A stretch of DNA of 63,823 nucleotides, taken from positions 1-63,823 of the IMG/VR virus record IMGVR_UViG_3300031720_000003. One strand, 5' to 3'. Position 1 is the stretch's first letter. The number at the start of each line of letters is the position of its first letter. The notes beneath the pieces were generated by a model, which worked only from the letters and a program-made list of their open reading frames with translations, searched no databases and had not been told where the DNA came from. Below are positions 1 to 7,755 of the stretch, piece after piece. Source of the stretch: a virus. The position numbers and the translations under genes are program-made.

Positions 1-256
1 CCGTGCTGCTGTCGCAGGCCGTCACCGCGCTGCAGCCGGACGCCGTCACCGTGCAGCTGCCGTAGGCCGTCACCGTGCTGCTGTCGGAGGCCGTCACCGT
101 GCTGCTGTCGTAGGCCCTCACCGTGCTGCTGCCGGAGGCCGTCACCGTGCTGCTGCCGGAGGCCCTCACCGTGCTGCTGTCGAAGGCCGTCACCGTGCTG
201 CTGTCGGAGGCCGTCACCGTGCTGCTGTCGTAGGCCGTCACCGTGCTGCTGCCGGA
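1..256. repeat. 24-bp coding tandem repeat, left part
   Basis: About eleven imperfect copies of a 24-bp unit (plus strand GTCACCGTGCTGCTGTCGGA plus four variable bases). It is entirely inside the repeat-protein gene and in frame, and is continuous with the array at 63627-63823. There are no unique spacers, so it is not a CRISPR. Confidence 0.9.
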
Positions 257-349
257 GACTTCGAAGTACCCCTCGGTGAGGACGGGATAGTCGCCGGCCT
301 TGAGGGCAGCGTCGAGCTCCTTCTGGTTCTTGACGAGGACCTCTTTCAT
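1..349 (-). CDS. Repeat-rich DUF7666-type protein, N-terminal part (continues at the other window end)
   Basis: ATG at 349 overlaps the stop of the upstream HTH gene (ATGA). After about 31 ordinary residues (start MKEVLVKNQKELDAAL) the protein becomes a run of 8-residue units of the type SSTVTAYD / SSTVTASD / SSTVRASG, each coded by 24 bp, and runs off the left edge. The same repeat continues at 63823 on the same strand, so this is the N-terminal part of the gene at 63100-63823. Repeats of this kind probably form a regular beta-solenoid-like stack (inference). Copies nearest the edge are more diverged. Joining the two window ends directly leaves the frame wrong: about 7 bases of one repeat unit are missing. 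Confidence 0.8.
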   Translation of the reverse strand, partial: MKEVLVKNQKELDAALKAGDYPVLTEGYFEVSGSSTVTAYDSSTVTASDSSTVTAFDSSTVRASGSSTVTASGSSTVRAYDSSTVTASDSSTVTAYGSCTVTASGCSAVTACDSST

Positions 350-597
350 GCCGGGATCTCCAACTGCTCTGGGCTCGCGCTGAGCGAATAGCGAACTACA
401 GCCGCCTTGTGTGTGTGGAAACGACAGCGACGCACCACAATCGCATGGCCTTCATGCGACAACTCAGAGCAACGGTTGCGCAGTGTGTACGCAACTTCAC
501 GCGGAACATCAGCAACACAGATGCCCTCGGGATGCTCACGCAGCAAGCGCAGCACGACCTGCTTCTGGGTCAAGGGCCGCTCCGCTACCGCACTCAT
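346..597 (-). CDS. Small winged-helix-type protein
   Basis: 83 aa. The start ATG at 597 (MSAVAERPLTQKQ) overlaps the previous stop as ATGA; an upstream in-frame ATG at 636 would overlap the neighbour deeply and is less likely. The middle (VVLRLLREHPEGICVADV, then YTLRNRCSEL) looks like a winged-helix fold: a first helix, a short helix at the pathogen-like ICVADV step, a recognition helix, then basic strands (VVRRCRF). Function is unknown; a small transcription regulator or DNA-binding accessory protein is likely. It lies in a tightly overlapped leftward operon. Confidence 0.7.
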   Translation of the reverse strand: MSAVAERPLTQKQVVLRLLREHPEGICVADVPREVAYTLRNRCSELSHEGHAIVVRRCRFHTHKAAVVRYSLSASPEQLEIPA

Positions 598-863
598 GCT
601 TCTGTCTCCGGCAGCTTCTGCCCACACACCGGACATGTATTCGCAGCCCCCACTGGCCAGTAGGCACGCACGCTGCCCTCCTGTCCACGCTGCTCCAACA
701 AGCCCATATCCACGGCACGCTGGAGTCGCTGCTGCACGGTGCTCGATGAGCGCAAGCCCAGCCGACGAGCCACCTCGCGCACCGATGGCGGGCGACCACT
801 TTCACGCAGCAGTTCACGCACCGCGTTGGCGGTGATGTGCTCGGTGCGCGTCGCTGTCGCCAT
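594..863 (-). CDS. LexA-N-terminal-like winged-helix protein with zinc-ribbon tail
   Basis: 89 aa from ATG 863, chosen because it makes a TGATG overlap with the upstream stop; ATG 881 is the alternative. Residues about 12-70 resemble the LexA DNA-binding domain: PPSVREVARRLGLRSSSTVQ is the HTH, followed by a wing (LEQRGQEGSVRAYWP). The C-terminus holds one CPVCG knuckle. The LexA peptidase domain is absent, so it cannot self-cleave. It is probably a DNA-binding regulator of the early phage region. Confidence 0.7.
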   Translation of the reverse strand: MATATRTEHITANAVRELLRESGRPPSVREVARRLGLRSSSTVQQRLQRAVDMGLLEQRGQEGSVRAYWPVGAANTCPVCGQKLPETEA

Positions 864-2041
864 CACTGCTGCGCTGCCCATGCGGCTGCACGCATAACGC
901 TCCGCTCATGCGCTGAGGGAGGGATCGCGAACGGAATGTCGTTGGGATCAACGTCTCCGCCGCTGTCGTCGGTGGGATGCGCCAGCGGATAGAGCTGCTC
1001 GCGGAGCTTCAACAACGTCTCCGCATTGAGCGATTGCATCCAGCGCAACACGCTGCCGCTGCCCTTCTTTCGCCCCGCTTCACTGAGCACACCCCAGGCC
1101 AGCCGACCGAGGGTGTCGCCCTGCTTCTGGGCAGCATCGAAGAGGGCCAGCACCTCATCGACCACCTCGGTGCGGGGACGGTCACCGATCATCACCACCG
1201 GACCCGTTGGTGCCGTTGGTGCCCGCTCAACCGATGCCTGCGGCGGTGGTTCGGGTGGGGGAGCATCCTGGTCGTCGAGGTCTTGGGTGACCACGTCCGA
1301 CCAGCTCGTCGCCGCGATGGTCGCCGCGACCAGTGCCCGTTTCTCGGCCATCTTTAGGATGGTGTTCAGCTGATCGGCTATGTCTGGATTGAGCACGCGC
1401 CCGACGGTCTGCTCAGTGATGCGGGTGTCGTCGTCAGCGAACTTGGCGCCGCAACCGCCCTGCTTCTTGAAGCAGACCCAGCCGCCCCCGTATTCCTTCT
1501 TGCCCTGGATGATGGTCTCTGCCTTGCACGACGGACAGACGCGCTTGCTCTCGCGGTAGCGGTACTTGGTTTCCCATGAGTTGCACTCACCGGACAGTGA
1601 GGCCACGCGCATGCGGTCGCCTTCGCGCGGCCCGGTCTGCCGCCAGATGGTGCAGCGCCGACGGAACTGAATGAACGGTTCGCCGCCGTGGTCCGCACCC
1701 GTGAGATCGATGATGGGAAGGGTCTCATCCTCTCCCTCCGGGTGCAGCCCGTAGGCGGTGAGCAGACGTTCGGCACCAGGTTTGCCTAGTGCGGGCTTGC
1801 TGGAACCCGGGATGTTGATGATCCCGTCCTTAACCTTGGCCAGCACACGCTTCATGAACTCATCGCGCTCATCGATCATGGCCACGGCGTCGTCAACCGT
1901 GATCACCATGCGCGGCGTCCAACTCGCGGCCTCGGATGCATCGAGCACGGCCTGCGGCGTGCGCACCGGGCCCACCATCACCTCAGTGCGAGCGCCGTTG
2001 TCGTCCGCGTTGCGCTCGATGATCTCCGGCTCTGTGCTCAC
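863..2041 (-). CDS. Conserved phage DNA-metabolism protein with a central zinc ribbon
   Basis: 392 aa. GTG at 2041 is preferred over GTG 2053 because it forms a GTGA overlap with the stop of the 34-aa gene upstream. An N-terminal part with KPGAERLLTAYGL is followed by a four-Cys ribbon (CPSCKAE ... CFKKQGGCGAKF), then MAEKRALVAA and SDVVTQDLDD. The last two resemble signatures I associate with phage single-strand annealing and recombination proteins; the rest is Pro-rich and acidic. I do not know a firm family name. A role in phage recombination or ssDNA handling is inference. Confidence 0.6.
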   Translation of the reverse strand: MSTEPEIIERNADDNGARTEVMVGPVRTPQAVLDASEAASWTPRMVITVDDAVAMIDERDEFMKRVLAKVKDGIINIPGSSKPALGKPGAERLLTAYGLHPEGEDETLPIIDLTGADHGGEPFIQFRRRCTIWRQTGPREGDRMRVASLSGECNSWETKYRYRESKRVCPSCKAETIIQGKKEYGGGWVCFKKQGGCGAKFADDDTRITEQTVGRVLNPDIADQLNTILKMAEKRALVAATIAATSWSDVVTQDLDDQDAPPPEPPPQASVERAPTAPTGPVVMIGDRPRTEVVDEVLALFDAAQKQGDTLGRLAWGVLSEAGRKKGSGSVLRWMQSLNAETLLKLREQLYPLAHPTDDSGGDVDPNDIPFAIPPSAHERSVMRAAAWAAQQ

Positions 2042-2142
2042 AGTTCGACCCACCGACGCAGCACAAAGGCCAGCCCGCGATAGGCATACCAGCCACCAAT
2101 GAGAACAACGAGGATGACTCCGGCGTCGAGGAAGTCCGGCAT
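2038..2142 (-). CDS. 34-aa membrane micro-protein
   Basis: ATG 2142 overlaps the DUF7694 stop (TGATG), and its own TGA overlaps the next GTG start (GTGA), so it fills the only apparent gap in this operon exactly. It begins MPDFLDAGVILVVLIGGWYA, forming one hydrophobic helix, and ends with basic residues (RR) near the C-terminus. Function unknown; it could be a holin-like or membrane-anchoring small phage protein. Confidence 0.65.
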   Translation of the reverse strand: MPDFLDAGVILVVLIGGWYAYRGLAFVLRRWVEL

Positions 2143-2543
2143 CACCGCAGGCCCCATGTGGTCGGCGTCTGCCACAAGTGGAACGTGTATGGGTGCTCGT
2201 TTACGTAGTCAACTCGCTGCGGCAGCAGCATCATCACGTCGATGTCGTCGCCGAAGAACGCATCGCGTACCAGCGTCACCGTCTCCCAACTGGGAAGCCG
2301 ATTCGGATGCGACAGCGAAACGTGCAGCAGCGGACCATGCGGTGTCTGCTCGTCGCTACCGATGATCCCGAGACTGATCGGCTGGCAGCGCCAGAGCCTC
2401 TGGTATTGCATGACACCGGGAGCAACTTCAGCCCTGACCTCTCCCGGAATCCGCCTGCACACACGCCCGTCGCTGAGCCGCACATCGCCGAGAGGCAAGA
2501 TTTCGCGACGAGCCCGAGCACCCGGCGGGAGCAGAATGCCCAT
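2142..2543 (-). CDS. DUF7694-like phage protein
   Basis: 133 aa. ATG 2543 overlaps the preceding stop (TGATG), which rules out the longer 179-aa reading from 2681. The C-terminal half has the arrangement I associate with DUF7694: HVSLSHPNRLPSWE, then a charged helix, then YVNEHPYTFHLWQ. The family is common in actinobacteriophage early operons and has no established biochemistry. It is co-transcribed leftward. Confidence 0.65.
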   Translation of the reverse strand: MGILLPPGARARREILPLGDVRLSDGRVCRRIPGEVRAEVAPGVMQYQRLWRCQPISLGIIGSDEQTPHGPLLHVSLSHPNRLPSWETVTLVRDAFFGDDIDVMMLLPQRVDYVNEHPYTFHLWQTPTTWGLR

Positions 2544-3085
2544 CACGAACCGCCGTAATACGCGGTAGTCGCAGCTGCGTCGTCGCGCTCGCGGTCGAGC
2601 GCATCGGCCTCGCGTTTGTCGGCATCCAGCTCGGCGTGGTACACGCAGAGCAGTCCATCGCCGAGATAGAGCCGTCCGCACTCACGGTCGTCCTCAACGT
2701 CGGTGAGGGCTGCACAGCGCTTGGCACCCGAGGCCAGCAAGAGTTCACGCGCGGAGTCGGTGAACTCCAATCCCCGCGCGGCGGTATGGATGACCTCGGT
2801 GCGCCACTTGGTGAGGTGCGACTCGTACCCCACCAGGGCGTCGATGGCGCGTTGCACGTAGCGCTCTTCCCCGTTGAAGGCCCGCACCGTGCGCATCGCG
2901 GCCACCGCGTCGCTGTAGGCGCCGTGCAGAAACATGGCGGCGGAACCCACGTCGTTGCCCTGCCGATCCAGGGCCATCACCGCCTCGCGGTAGGCGTCTT
3001 CGAGGGCAGCGGGAACGGTCGGATGATCGAGCGAATCGGCACCCTGCACCTCGGTGCCGACTCCGGGGGCGGTAAACTGAGCCAC
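2543..3085 (-). CDS. First gene of the leftward operon, unknown function
   Basis: 180 aa. GTG 3085 is chosen because AGGAGG lies 7 bases upstream; a TTG at 3103 would place that ribosome site inside the gene. It is mostly helical, with a Cys/His-containing stretch near residues 125-160 (CAALTDVEDDRECG, then CVYHAELDADKR) that could bind a metal, and an acidic/basic coiled tail. It opens the leftward early operon, divergent from the Xre regulator. No family recognised. Confidence 0.65.
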   Translation of the reverse strand: MAQFTAPGVGTEVQGADSLDHPTVPAALEDAYREAVMALDRQGNDVGSAAMFLHGAYSDAVAAMRTVRAFNGEERYVQRAIDALVGYESHLTKWRTEVIHTAARGLEFTDSARELLLASGAKRCAALTDVEDDRECGRLYLGDGLLCVYHAELDADKREADALDRERDDAAATTAYYGGS

Positions 3086-3216
3086 TGGCTGGCCTCCTGT
3101 CAAGGCTGGCTATGAGGCTCGGGGCGGTTTACCGTTCTCGGGCCTTCTTCGTTGTTGGCACGAGCCTACCAAACGGATGTACCAGACCGCAAGCGGTCTA
3201 GAGGTGGAGAGCGCAG
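3086..3216. promoter_or_regulatory. Divergent control region between leftward and rightward early operons
   Basis: 131 bp separate the leftward AGGAGG/GTG start at 3085 from the rightward ATG at 3217. The region is AT-richer than its surroundings and contains a perfect palindrome at 3184-3199. On the plus strand TTGGCA (3155-3160) could be a -35 box, but I see no convincing -10. It is the natural place for the lysis-lysogeny switch. Confidence 0.55.
3184..3199. promoter_or_regulatory. Candidate repressor operator (16-bp palindrome)
   Basis: AGACCGCAAGCGGTCT: two perfect 7-bp arms around AA, 18 bp upstream of the Xre gene. A 15/16 match to its complement (AGACCGCTTGCGTTCT) lies at 14402-14417, over the -35 of the antisense promoter in the tail operon. 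Two such sites, both at promoters, point to a shared operator for the Xre protein. Confidence 0.55.
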
Positions 3217-3420
3217 ATGGGGCTCCGGGAGCTGCGGTTGGCGCGCCGGCTGTCGCAGCGCGACCTCGCCTACTGGGTGGGGGTGCGCGAAGCCACCCTC
3301 TCCGCCTGGGAGAACGGCAAGGCCATCCCCTACCCGCGACACCGCAAGGCGCTCGCCTACCGGCTGGGGGTCAGCGAGCAGGAGTTGGGCTTCGATGAGG
3401 GAGAGCGCGAACGCTCCTGA
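3217..3420 (+). CDS. Xre-family HTH regulator
   Basis: 67 aa, essentially one Xre/Cro helix-turn-helix: LRLARRLSQRDLAYWVGV, then EATLSAWENGK as the recognition helix, then YRLGVSEQELGF. GGTGGAG lies just upstream of the ATG. Size and position (start of the rightward operon, next to the palindrome, before the integrase) fit a repressor, Cro or integrase-control protein; I cannot tell which. Confidence 0.85.
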   Translation: MGLRELRLARRLSQRDLAYWVGVREATLSAWENGKAIPYPRHRKALAYRLGVSEQELGFDEGERERS

Positions 3421-3497
3421 GTTCAGAGCGCACCCTTCGTGGTTGACACGGTCGGTGCGTTAGCGCATCCTGACCTCCTTCGGAGGTACGGAGCGTT

Positions 3498-4634
3498 ATG
3501 CCGGGGAGGCGAGCCACCGGGGAGGGTTCCATCGTCCGCTACCGCGGGCGCTGGCGGGTCAGGGTGCGCTGGCGCGGCCGGGAGCAGACCTGGTTCCGGC
3601 CCACCCATGTCGAGGCGGCGGCCAAGCTGCGCAGCGTGCTTGAGCAGCGGGCCAAGGGCGTGAGCATCAACGGTGGGCGCCTGCCGCTCTCCCAGTGGTG
3701 CGAGGAGTGGCTGGCCCAGAGCACGCTCACTGCCCCCCGCTCGCAGGCGTTCTACGCGGCCAAGCTCGCCTACATCCTCCCCCAGCTAGGAGGCATCAGC
3801 CTCGACGAGCTGGAGCCCGCCGAGATCCGCCGCGCCCTCGCCGCGGTGGGCACACGCCACTCGCCGACCACCGTGCAGCACGTCTACCGCAGCCTCTCCA
3901 CCTGCCTCAACGCCGCGGTCAGGGAGCGACGGATCACCCGCAACCCGGCCGGTGACGTGCAAGCCCCGCAGCGCTCGGGATTCGTGGCCCAGACCCTCAC
4001 CGTGGAACAGGCCCAACGTTTGCTCGAGGTCAGCCGCGACTCGTGGATGGGGGCGCTGATCCATCTCGCCATCGCCACCGGGATGCGGCAGGGAGAACTC
4101 TTCGCGCTGACCTGGGACGACCTCGACCTCAGCGAGCGCCGTTTGAGCGTGACCAAGAGCCTCTCGCGCCAGAAGCACGCGGGCCCGACCAAGACCGCCG
4201 CCGGCCATCGCCAGCTCACCCTCGGTGCCTCGGTGGTCGCCAGCCTGCAGCACCAGCGCGCCCGGGTGGCGCAGATGCGGCTCGAGGCCCGCGACTGGAA
4301 GGACCGCAACCTCATCTTCCCCACCGTCACGGGTGGGTACCGGGCACCCTCGGGTTCCTTCTTTCGCGAGTTCCGGTCATTCCTGACCGAAGCTGAGTGC
4401 CCGCACATCCGCTTCCACGATCTGCGCCACACCGCGGGACTCTTTCTGACCCGCAGCGCGGGCTTGGTGGTGGCGTCGCGCATCCTCGGACACGCCTCAC
4501 CGACCATTACCGCGTCGTTGTACGGAGCTGCGCAACGCGATGACTTTTTGGCCGCGGCACGCTCCATGGACGAGTTGCTGATGACCCCTTCCCAGTCCCC
4601 CCCGGAGGTGCTACAGTCCCCCTCGCTCGGCTGA
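3498..4634 (+). CDS. int: Tyrosine integrase
   Basis: 378 aa. An N-terminal arm-binding region (RYRGRWRVRVRW) is followed by a SAM-like core-binding domain (about 60-150) and a catalytic domain with GMRQGELFALTWDD (box I Arg), HDLRHTAGLF (His-x-x-Arg), ILGHASPTIT (second His) and a Tyr in ASLYG. All catalytic residues are visible. It would insert phage DNA at a chromosomal attB; a tRNA-like attP core follows at once. ATG 3498 has GGAG just upstream. Function is well supported by motifs. Confidence 0.95.
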   Translation: MPGRRATGEGSIVRYRGRWRVRVRWRGREQTWFRPTHVEAAAKLRSVLEQRAKGVSINGGRLPLSQWCEEWLAQSTLTAPRSQAFYAAKLAYILPQLGGISLDELEPAEIRRALAAVGTRHSPTTVQHVYRSLSTCLNAAVRERRITRNPAGDVQAPQRSGFVAQTLTVEQAQRLLEVSRDSWMGALIHLAIATGMRQGELFALTWDDLDLSERRLSVTKSLSRQKHAGPTKTAAGHRQLTLGASVVASLQHQRARVAQMRLEARDWKDRNLIFPTVTGGYRAPSGSFFREFRSFLTEAECPHIRFHDLRHTAGLFLTRSAGLVVASRILGHASPTITASLYGAAQRDDFLAAARSMDELLMTPSQSPPEVLQSPSLG

Positions 4635-4965
4635 GGCCGGGCTCGGAACGGTCACCACAGGCCGTCGCCGAGGGACGCTGACGCAGCGCCGACCATCTGG
4701 GTGGAAGCGGAGCGGGAGACGGGGCTCGAACCCGTCGACAGCGCCGACCTCGCTCAGGAGCGGTAGCCGGAGTCTGAGCCCCCCGACGACGACCCCTCAC
4801 ACGGAGGTCGCGCGTCGTGGCAGGAGAGGCCGACCGGGCCAAGTCTGATCCCCGCCCTTCCCCCGGGCGGCAGCGCACACGACAGGCTGGCCCGTTCGAC
4901 CCTGAGCGGAGGCGTGGGTTCGCGATCAGCGTCCCGGACCCCCCTCCGTTCTCTCGGGCCGACGC
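4635..4965. other. Intergenic attachment region
   Basis: 331 bp without a convincing gene. It holds the tRNA-like attP core (4709-4739) and an inverted repeat with arms GCTCAG/CTGAGC at 4753-4778. The end of the integrase and the first bases here are rich in short inverted CTCGGC/GCCGAG elements, which may be integrase arm sites. No T-run terminator is visible. Confidence 0.5.
4709..4739 (-). other. Candidate attP core: 3' end of a tRNA-Gly
   Basis: On the minus strand this is the T-arm and acceptor 3' strand of a tRNA: a 5-bp T-stem ACGGG/CCCGT around the TTCGAGC loop, then CTCCCGCTCC. The acceptor end CTCCCGCTCC is typical of bacterial tRNA-Gly. No 5' half is present, so it is not a gene here. 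A tRNA 3' end directly downstream of a tyrosine integrase is the classic attP arrangement. Confidence 0.7.
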
Positions 4966-5169
4966 GTGACCCTCAGCACCGCCGACCTGCGGCAGCTCTT
5001 CGCACGGCTGGCTGGTGTGTGTCCGCAGTGCGGACGCTCCGTGCCACCCGCGGAGTGGTGGAGCGACTGGCTCTGCCCGGTGTGCAAAGGCACCAGCGTC
5101 GGCGAGCTGCAACGACGCTCTGAGGATCACCTGCGCCGGGCCGGCTACTACAGCGGGTGGCGCCCGTGA
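4966..5169 (+). CDS. Small zinc-ribbon protein
   Basis: 67 aa from GTG 4966. Two knuckles (CPQCGRS and CPVCKG) make a compact four-Cys zinc ribbon between flanking helices. It precedes the replication initiator by 34 bp. DNA or protein binding is likely; the exact role is unknown. Confidence 0.6.
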   Translation: MTLSTADLRQLFARLAGVCPQCGRSVPPAEWWSDWLCPVCKGTSVGELQRRSEDHLRRAGYYSGWRP

Positions 5170-5203
5170 ACGCAGCTATCGACTATTCGCTGGGGGCGAA
5201 CAG

Positions 5204-6130
5204 TTGAGTTGGGCGAGGCTCGATGACCAGATCCTCGACAACCCGAAGATTCTGCAAGCAGGGCCCATCGGATTTGCCCTGCACGTCGCAGCCATCACCT
5301 ACTGCTCGCGCAACCTGACCGACGGGTTCGTGACGTACGCAGTGGCCCGTCGACTGCTGATCACCTCATGGACCGAGGACGGCGATGACGGCAAGGTCCG
5401 CGTGCAATCGCTCGCCATGGTGTCGGGCATGTCGGGGTCAGATGGTCCAGAGGTCATCGACCACATCATCGAGTTGCTCTGCGAGGTCGGGCTGTGGGAG
5501 ATCGTCGAGCACGGCTATTTCCTGCACGACTACCTCGAATACAACCCCAGCCGGGAGATGGTGCTCGCCAAGCGCGAGGCCAGTCGCGACCGAGTGCAGG
5601 CGCACCGCCAGCGTGGCAAGGCACCTAGTAACGACGTTGGTAACGCAGCAAGTAACGGCGGCGGGAACGCCGAAGGTAACGGGGGTAGTACGCGTCCTCC
5701 CGTACCCCGTACCCGTAACCCGGTACCCGTACCAGAGTCCCGAGATAAGACCGCATCACCTAACGGTGATGCTCGTCATCTGGCTGAGGTCGGAGCGGTG
5801 TTCATGAGGGTGTGGAACGAGCACTGCGACCCTCTGCCACGGCTCCGAAAGCTCCCCCCGAGCAGAGACACGCAGCGGCTGATGCGGCAGGCACTGGAGC
5901 ACTTCGACGGCAAGGAGGTGAAGCTGGGAGAGGCGGTCGCGCGGTGTGCTCTGAACGACCACTACCGCGAACACCGCTACGGGGTCGAAGCGTTCTGCCG
6001 ACACGTCGCGAGGTGGGCAGAGCCGGGCATGCCGTACGTGGCGCCCACGAAGCCGCCTATCGAGAACCCAAAGGATCGCCAGATTCGGGAGTTCAGCGAG
6101 CGCTGGCTGGGACAGGAGGCGACGGCATGA
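5204..6130 (+). CDS. Replication initiator / replisome organiser (DnaD-like)
   Basis: 308 aa from TTG 5204 (LSWARLDDQILDNPK), where the coding character begins; the open frame extends upstream without plausible homology. The N-terminal half (about 1-130) is a helix-turn-helix domain of the phage replisome-organiser type. A repetitive linker (about 140-185, SND/GNA/SNG tetrapeptides, then PVPRTR-like) follows, and the C-terminal half (VFMRVWNEH ... HYREHRYGVEAFCRH) resembles DnaD-like helical domains. It is followed with an ATGA overlap by a probable helicase loader, as expected for an initiator/loader pair. The linker DNA itself carries iteron-like repeats. Confidence 0.7.
   Translation: MSWARLDDQILDNPKILQAGPIGFALHVAAITYCSRNLTDGFVTYAVARRLLITSWTEDGDDGKVRVQSLAMVSGMSGSDGPEVIDHIIELLCEVGLWEIVEHGYFLHDYLEYNPSREMVLAKREASRDRVQAHRQRGKAPSNDVGNAASNGGGNAEGNGGSTRPPVPRTRNPVPVPESRDKTASPNGDARHLAEVGAVFMRVWNEHCDPLPRLRKLPPSRDTQRLMRQALEHFDGKEVKLGEAVARCALNDHYREHRYGVEAFCRHVARWAEPGMPYVAPTKPPIENPKDRQIREFSERWLGQEATA
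5628..5734. repeat. Iteron-like repeats inside the initiator gene (candidate origin)
   Basis: GTAACG occurs at 5628, 5640, 5652 and 5676, with GGAACG at 5664 and GTACGC at 5688, so six sites are spaced exactly 12 bp apart. They are followed by a cluster of CCGTAC/CCCGTAACC units (5699-5734). In phage lambda the origin iterons also lie within the initiator gene O; by analogy this may be the replication origin. Confidence 0.55.
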
Positions 6131-6855
6131 ACGAGCTGCCGCAGCACGTCGCCGAGGCCTTCCTGTTCGCGCAAGCCTGCTGGCCGAAGAGCATTCCCGC
6201 CGGCACTGAAGCCACGATGGTCGCCTGGGCACCGAAGCTCGCACCGTTCGAACTCGATGAGCTGCGGTCTGCGCTGTTCACCATCGCCGAGACCGGCGAC
6301 TTTCCAACCCTCTCGGAATGGCTCGATGTGCTTGAGCAGCAGCGTCGCCACCGTGAGATCCAACAGCGTCAACAGCAGCCCAAGCTCGCCGCTCCCGCGA
6401 GTACCGTGCAGCGTCGGCTCGAGGAGTTCGACAGGTCAGCGGCGGAGAACCGCTCCCGGCAGCACGCGGAACTGGCGGCAGCGCAACGTCACGCCTACCG
6501 CATCAACGCTCCAACGCTGAGCCCGGAACAACTCGCTCTCGCGCATGCCGAGATCGACAAGGTCGGAGAGTGGGAGATGGCGGCACGCAAGGTGCTCGCT
6601 GAGGGCTACGAGCCCGGGCATGCAGCCCAGGTGTTCGTGCAGGTGGGCACCGAGCAGTTCCTTCGCGCCACCGTGCGACCGAAGCCGAAGCGTGACCCGT
6701 CCGCAGTGCTGCAGCAGACCGAGGCGCAGCGCATCGCCGCTGAGTATCACAGCGATCCCGCGAGTTGGCCGGAAGAGAACCGGGCTGCGCTGAGCCCAGG
6801 GCTGCGCAAGGCGGTGAGCGAAGAACTCGCCCGGTTGCAGACGGTGTCGTCATGA
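6127..6855 (+). CDS. Putative replicative-helicase loader (G39P-like N-terminus)
   Basis: 242 aa, ATGA overlap with the initiator. The N-terminal 65 residues (FLFAQACWPKSIPAGTEATM ... FPTLSEWLDVLEQQRR) match the helical pattern of the SPP1 G39P-type loader domain: a short helical domain counting a window of template, ending with a P-L-SEWL helix. A long Gln/Arg-rich helix and a mostly helical C-terminus follow. No Walker motifs are visible. Being directly downstream of the initiator supports loader; the assignment is inference from context and shape. Confidence 0.5.
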   Translation: MNELPQHVAEAFLFAQACWPKSIPAGTEATMVAWAPKLAPFELDELRSALFTIAETGDFPTLSEWLDVLEQQRRHREIQQRQQQPKLAAPASTVQRRLEEFDRSAAENRSRQHAELAAAQRHAYRINAPTLSPEQLALAHAEIDKVGEWEMAARKVLAEGYEPGHAAQVFVQVGTEQFLRATVRPKPKRDPSAVLQQTEAQRIAAEYHSDPASWPEENRAALSPGLRKAVSEELARLQTVSS

Positions 6856-7139
6856 ACTGGCTGCGCCGCAAGGGCGACGATCGGATGCGCGTCACCATGC
6901 AGTGCCATGTGTGTGGCAGCCGCCTAGAAGGTGCGCTCTTCGCGACGCCCGCTGAGCTGAACGAGTGGTCGAACAGTTGGGGGCTGCTGCACCAGCGCAT
7001 GCATGAGGGTGCCGACGATGGGATGGCGTGGGTCGAGACACCACCACGACGCGTCGGTCATGCAGCCATGGAAGCACTCGCCAGACAAGACACGAATCAA
7101 TTCACCAAACCATCGGGAGCCAAGGCAACAACAGCATGA
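6852..7139 (+). CDS. Small zinc-finger-like protein
   Basis: 95 aa, ATGA overlap with the loader. CHVCGSRLEG near the start and HQRMHEG about 30 residues later make a C2H2-like set, followed by a Pro/Arg- and Thr-rich tail. Role unknown; it belongs to the replication operon. Confidence 0.6.
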   Translation: MNWLRRKGDDRMRVTMQCHVCGSRLEGALFATPAELNEWSNSWGLLHQRMHEGADDGMAWVETPPRRVGHAAMEALARQDTNQFTKPSGAKATTA

Positions 7140-7738
7140 ACAGCGAAGCCACCGCCGAGCCTGTAGCCATAGTGGATCTGGCTGATGAACTCGGGACGCG
7201 GAAGCAAACGCTTTTCAAGATCGCGCGCCGCCTTGGCCTTGACACCACGAGGCGTCGGGAGTTTGGGCGCGGCAATCAACTGATCACTGTCGTTAGCGCT
7301 GCTGGAGCACAGGCACTCCGGGCGGAGTACGCGAATGCCCGACAGCGAGGTGAACCCTCCATAGCGGGCATGCCTCTCATACCAGATGAAGGGAGCTTCT
7401 ATGTGATCCAACTAGAGCCGCAACTTGATCCCGGTCGGTTCAAGCTCGGGTTCACCGCAGATTTGGATGGTCGCCTCCGGCATCACCGCTGCTCAGCGCC
7501 CTTCGCCATTTACCGTCGAACATGGCCATGCCGTCGGTCGTGGGAACGAACCGCGATTGATTGTTTGGCCGCTGGCCTTGAGCGCATACATACCGAGGTC
7601 TTCAGGACTGACGCACTCGGACAGCTTGTAGCGCGTGGCGATCAGTTCTTCGGGCTGATGCCTGAACTCGGAGGCGCAGTTGGCCAGGATGACAAGGTAG
7701 CAAGCCTCAAGCGACTGATCCTGACCGAATTGGCATGA
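7136..7738 (+). CDS. HTH plus GIY-YIG-like (T5orf172/MUG113-type) protein
   Basis: 200 aa, ATGA overlap. The N-terminal 60 residues look like a small HTH (VDLADELGTRKQTLFKIARR). Residues about 85-180 fit the GIY-YIG fold of the T5orf172/MUG113 group: FYVIQLEP in place of GIY, FKLGFTADLDGRL in place of YIG with its Arg helix, then LERIHTEVF. Such proteins are nucleases or DNA-binding proteins in phages. Catalysis here is uncertain because the first Tyr pair is altered. Confidence 0.6.
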   Translation: MNSEATAEPVAIVDLADELGTRKQTLFKIARRLGLDTTRRREFGRGNQLITVVSAAGAQALRAEYANARQRGEPSIAGMPLIPDEGSFYVIQLEPQLDPGRFKLGFTADLDGRLRHHRCSAPFAIYRRTWPCRRSWERTAIDCLAAGLERIHTEVFRTDALGQLVARGDQFFGLMPELGGAVGQDDKVASLKRLILTELA

Positions 7739-7755
7739 ACAACGGAGGAACACCG

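Noticed and set aside
1-256. CRISPR array from regularly spaced 24-bp repeats
   Set aside because: No unique spacers, the units are contiguous, in frame and code for octapeptides of one protein.
4753-4778. Integrase terminator
   Set aside because: The inverted repeat has no T-run and lies within the attachment region.
4700-4800. Complete tRNA or tmRNA gene on the minus strand
   Set aside because: Only the T-arm and acceptor 3' strand are present; no pairing 5' acceptor (GCGGGAG) or D- and anticodon arms upstream.
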